Shown one piece after another: positions 61,358 to 64,000 of a stretch of DNA of 64,000 bases. Location: the NCBI RefSeq assembly GCF_002554705.1, contig NZ_PDEP01000005.1:124001-188000 (forward strand), in the 5' to 3' direction. The notes beneath the pieces were generated by a model. The model worked only from the letters and a program-made list of their open reading frames with translations, did not search any database and was not told the origin of the DNA. Numbering within the stretch: position 1 is the first letter of the stretch; each line of letters starts with the position of its first letter. The DNA is from Longimonas halophila. GTDB lineage: Bacteria > Bacteroidota > Rhodothermia > Rhodothermales > Salinibacteraceae. The translations under genes were made by a program, and so were the position numbers.

Positions 61358-63136
61358 ATGAGCGGGCTCGGCAACTGGCGCAAAACACTGTTTCGGCTGC
61401 ATGGCTGGATGGGTCTCAACCTGGGCCTGCTCCTCTTCGTGATCTGCCTCTCGGGCACGGTAGCTACGCTGTCGTACGAGATCGACGGCTGGATCAACCC
61501 CGACCAGCAGGTCGAACCCCGAGATGCGCCCATCGACTGGACGGCCATGCACGACACGGTGGCCGAGGCCTTTCCCGATGGGCAGAACCTTGGCGTGTAC
61601 GCCCCCGGCTCGGCCTACCTGTCGTTCCAGCATGCCGCCGCTGTTTCGTATGTGTCGCTGCCCACTGGCGAAACGCGCAAGGTCTACCTCGATCCGTACA
61701 CCGGCGCGCTGCAAGGCAGCACCAGCTTCTTCAACACGCAGCGCTTCTTCCGGACCTTCCACCGGCGCCTGTTTGATGGCAACCGGGGCATCTTCCTCGT
61801 CACGCTCATGAGCCTGCCCATGCTCCTGTCCGCGCTCACCGGATGGCTCTTCTACAAGGGCTGGCTGAAGCAGATGGTCACGCTGCGCTGGAATCGCGGC
61901 CCGCGCCTCCGATGGTCCGATCTGCACAAAGGTGCGGGTATCTGGGGACTGCTCTTTGCCCTGATCATTGCGCTCACGGGCATCTTCTACTTTGCCGAAC
62001 TCATGGTACTGGCCAACGAGCGCTACGACATCCTGCAGCCCGAGCCGCTGCCACAGGTCGACAAGGCCACGCTGCCTGACTTTGGCCCACACCCCGAACT
62101 GTTACCAGCAGGCGAATACGTAGCCGCCGCCCAAGCCGCCTTTCCCGATCTTACCGTGCACACGGTGCGCATGCCCCACACGCCGAGCGATGCGGTGTAC
62201 ATCGACGGACAGGCAGGCAACCCCCTCACGCGCGACCGCGCCAGCAAAGTGCACGTGCATCCCTTCACCGGCGAGGTGCTGGGCGTCCAACGCAGCGGCG
62301 ATCTGGGTCCCGCCGCCTTCATCACCGACATGGCTGATCCACTCCACTTTGGCTACTTTGCGGGCTTTGGGGGCAAGGTGGCGTGGACGGTCTTCGGGCT
62401 GGTATTGTCCTTCTCGATTCTCTCGGGCACCTACCTCTGGATGGTGCGCTCGCGACCCCGATCGCACATCAAAAAAGAAGCACAGAACGCTGATCCATCC
62501 GGGTGGGGGCCCATGCCCATGCTGCGCGGCGCCATCGGGGCGGCGGCGCTCACGCTGGCGTACTTCGTGATCGTAAGCATCGGCACCGTCACCGGCATCC
62601 AAGATCGCGCGCCGGAACGCGGTCCAGAGATCGAAGCAGGCACCCTGCAAGCTGGACCGTTTCGGGTGGATATGCGGTGTCAGGCGCCCTGCCGTGGGGA
62701 TGAGGCAACCGTTACAGCACGCTTTCGCAGTGCGGGGATGCCCAACGTGCGCGACATTTCGGTGGTGGATACGGAGAGCACCGCGATCCCCATGAGCGGA
62801 GCCGCCCGAGCGCCGCAAGCCGAGATCAGCGCTGCCCCTGGCGACTCGCTTCGCCTCCGCCTAACGACCCACGACGACAACGTATACACCGCAGGATTTG
62901 CGATGCCTGCTGCCCAGGAATCCGCGCGCTCCGCATCCCCCTGGCCCGATACCCCGAGCGGCGTGTGGTGGGTCATTGGCGCATTCGTTGTCGTTACCGC
63001 GGGCAGCATCCTCGTGTGGCTGTGGATGGTGATGCGCGCTTTTCAGTTCGAGCGGCAGAGACAGATCGCCAAAGCCCAGCGTGCCGCCCAGCCGAGTCCG
63101 CCCCCCGGCGCCACGCTCCCACCGGGCGCGTCATAG
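61358..63136 (+). CDS. PepSY-associated membrane protein, iron-uptake type
   Basis: 592 residues from ATG 61358 (MSGLGNWRKTLFRLHGWMGLNLGLLLF); the upstream in-frame part overlaps a repeat. The first helix with the LF(K/R)LHGWMGLNLGL motif, PepSY loops (GETRKVYLDPYTGALQGSTSFFNTQRFFRTFHRRLF; HPFTGEVLG) and further helices at about 145-165, 195-215, 345-365, 405-425 and 550-575 define the family. A histidine pair suits heme or iron-reductase function. Such genes commonly follow TonB siderophore receptors, as here. An extra periplasmic stretch (about 430-540) is present near the C-terminus. Exact activity unknown. Confidence 0.88.
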   Translation: MSGLGNWRKTLFRLHGWMGLNLGLLLFVICLSGTVATLSYEIDGWINPDQQVEPRDAPIDWTAMHDTVAEAFPDGQNLGVYAPGSAYLSFQHAAAVSYVSLPTGETRKVYLDPYTGALQGSTSFFNTQRFFRTFHRRLFDGNRGIFLVTLMSLPMLLSALTGWLFYKGWLKQMVTLRWNRGPRLRWSDLHKGAGIWGLLFALIIALTGIFYFAELMVLANERYDILQPEPLPQVDKATLPDFGPHPELLPAGEYVAAAQAAFPDLTVHTVRMPHTPSDAVYIDGQAGNPLTRDRASKVHVHPFTGEVLGVQRSGDLGPAAFITDMADPLHFGYFAGFGGKVAWTVFGLVLSFSILSGTYLWMVRSRPRSHIKKEAQNADPSGWGPMPMLRGAIGAAALTLAYFVIVSIGTVTGIQDRAPERGPEIEAGTLQAGPFRVDMRCQAPCRGDEATVTARFRSAGMPNVRDISVVDTESTAIPMSGAARAPQAEISAAPGDSLRLRLTTHDDNVYTAGFAMPAAQESARSASPWPDTPSGVWWVIGAFVVVTAGSILVWLWMVMRAFQFERQRQIAKAQRAAQPSPPPGATLPPGAS

Positions 63137-63216
63137 CCGCAGATCGCCCTGACAACAACCTTTTCTGCGTCCAACGGTCCCCCGTTGGACAGCACCGAAA
63201 ACGCTTCTGATTTAGG

Positions 63217-63348
63217 TAGGAGTTACGCACTTGACCCGAGGGGCGTCATTTCCTGCCTGTGGACGGGGCGGAGCCCCTAAACGACGGCGTCACGAGGCAG
63301 AGCCTCGCGACGAGATGACATTCGTGAGTTGCAACTGCGTAAGTCCTG
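63217..63348. mobile_element. MITE-like element, family C, intact copy (132 bp)
   Basis: Ends TAGGAGTTACGCACTTG and CAACTGCGTAAGTCCTG form near-perfect inverted repeats (consensus AGGA-TTACGCA-TTG). The 5-bp sequence TTAGG is present immediately outside on both sides (63212-63216 and 63349-63353), consistent with a target duplication. The middle matches 53846-53932. There is no coding capacity. Confidence 0.85.
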
Positions 63349-63488
63349 TTAGGAAAGCATATCCACGCGCTGCGCGGCTCTACCCCGTGACGCGCGCTCT
63401 GGAGGCGCTGCAGAATGGTGAGATAATGCAGGGTACATGCCAAGTGGTGGGCCACCCTTTGGGCGTGCACTTGACCCCCTTTCTGCAA

Positions 63489-63520
63489 TGTCATTCCGAG
63501 CGAAGTCGAGGAATCTCCTG
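63489..63520. repeat. Short intergenic repeat (TGTCATTCCGAGCGAAG type)
   Basis: The motif TGTCATTCCGAGCGAAG continuing TCGAGGAATCTCC is a known, frequent intergenic repeat style in Bacteroidota-like genomes. It sits in the 607-bp gap 63137-63743, which otherwise holds only the MITE at 63217 and the operator at 63712. Confidence 0.6.
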
Positions 63521-63711
63521 CTCCCCCGAGACGCTCTCACGGTCTGGAACGCGCGCCATCTACTTGTCGCATAGCTCTACTGCCTTCCCAAGCTCGCTCG
63601 CATACCGTCTGGGCGCACCGCCCACAAACAGCATCATTCACGCAATCTTGTAAGATGAGCTACGCCCGGGGGCTTGCATCAGAGAGGCGCATTCGCTACC
63701 ATAGCTATTGT

Positions 63712-63732
63712 TATTTAGAATCAATCTAAATA
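63712..63732. promoter_or_regulatory. Perfect palindromic operator-like site before a TonB receptor gene
   Basis: TATTTAGA, 5-bp spacer ATCAA, TCTAAATA: a perfect 8-bp inverted repeat, 11 bp before the ATG at 63744. The right arm plus AAGGATAG also provides the ribosome-binding-like sequence. It matches the imperfect site at 57920-57940, suggesting one regulator of iron genes. Confidence 0.7.
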
Positions 63733-63743
63733 AGGATAGCGAA

Positions 63744-64000
63744 ATGCGAAACGTCTGCTGGATGCTGGTGATGTCGGGATGGGCGATAGCTGCGCTGTGT
63801 GCAAGCAGCGCGTATGCGCAGTCGGTCTCCAACGCACCGCCCGATACGTCGCGTGCTGACACCACGGCCTGGGGCACGCCGGTCGAACTGGAGCGCGTGG
63901 TGGTGACGGCGACGCGCAGTCAGAAGCGGCTGGGGCAGGTGCCTGTGCCGACGAGTGTGATCGATGCGGGAGAGATTGAAGCCCGCGGGGTGCGCCGCCT
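63744..64000 (+). CDS. TonB-dependent receptor, start only (runs off the window)
   Basis: ATG 63744 opens a signal peptide (CWMLVMSGWAIAALCASSAYAQ) and the N-terminal plug start VVVTATRSQKRLGQVPVPTSVIDAGEIEARGVR, the typical TonB box and plug text of vitamin B12/iron complex receptors. No carboxypeptidase-like domain precedes it. The frame continues past 64000. It is preceded by the perfect palindrome at 63712-63732. Confidence 0.85.
   Translation, partial: MRNVCWMLVMSGWAIAALCASSAYAQSVSNAPPDTSRADTTAWGTPVELERVVVTATRSQKRLGQVPVPTSVIDAGEIEARGVRR

Overview
The window is about 60% GC, densely coded, and reads as a chromosome segment of a halophilic Rhodothermota/Bacteroidota-type bacterium close to Salinibacter, Salisaeta or Longimonas. 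That placement is inference. It rests on two large secreted proteins with the PNP..G..VYN(VL/TI)GQRV C-terminal sorting domain of type IX secretion, a TonB receptor with an N-terminal carboxypeptidase-regulatory-like domain, acidic proteins throughout, and two genes that look haloarchaeal (a K+ channel with RCK domains and an anaerobic-type GlpA). No phage, CRISPR array or complete insertion sequence was seen, but there are several families of short non-coding repeats.

Layout. 1-2.6 kb: the end of an Mla-type lipid transport operon (mlaF, mlaD), then a DUF445 protein. 3-10 kb: ABC exporter, beta-propeller protein, cNMP-binding protein and BamA/TamA-like outer-membrane protein. 10-13.6 kb: a cysM-mec-cysO-moeZ sulfur-carrier cysteine synthesis operon bracketed by two inverted copies of a 141-bp repeat. 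13.6-24.7 kb: exonuclease, tRNA-Ala, K+ channel, dapB-dapA, mreD, dacB, ndk, two tandem Uma2 genes, lipA and lysine 6-aminotransferase. 25-37.4 kb: two T9SS-exported proteases, gyrA, glycerophosphodiesterase, HtrA and aroC. 38-42.3 kb: a three-gene overlapping histidine kinase/response regulator operon. 42.5-46 kb: crtI followed by a decay zone with a MITE, a crtI fragment, two broken nucleotidyltransferase genes and low-GC hypotheticals. 46-53.6 kb: a DASS anion transporter divergent from a dissolved-inorganic-carbon cluster (DUF2294, dabB, dabA, PII-like, beta-carbonic anhydrase). 54-57.7 kb: sialidase-fold lipoprotein, C-terminally short GlpA and a VOC fusion protein. 58-64 kb: an iron uptake region (P19/Tp34-like protein, TonB receptor, PepSY membrane protein, start of a second TonB receptor) with palindromic operator-like sites.

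How the genes work together. The cysM-mec-cysO-moeZ set supplies all four activities of the CysO route to cysteine: activation and sulfuration of the carrier, PLP-dependent addition to the acceptor, and JAMM cleavage. The carrier ends in Gly-Gly-Arg-Ser-Arg instead of Gly-Gly, so it should need trimming first. The dab cluster should concentrate bicarbonate for anaplerosis in a non-autotroph; nothing here suggests RuBisCO. DapB/DapA feed lysine synthesis and the separate Lat gene consumes lysine. The iron genes share a 21-bp palindrome (57920-57940 and 63712-63732).

The signals most worth a second look are the CysO carrier with a three-residue tail inside the inverted-repeat bracket, the dab cluster with its PII-like protein and leader terminator, the MITE families (one copy with a clean 5-bp target duplication), the shared iron operator, and the VOC protein with an unrecognised C-terminal helical domain.
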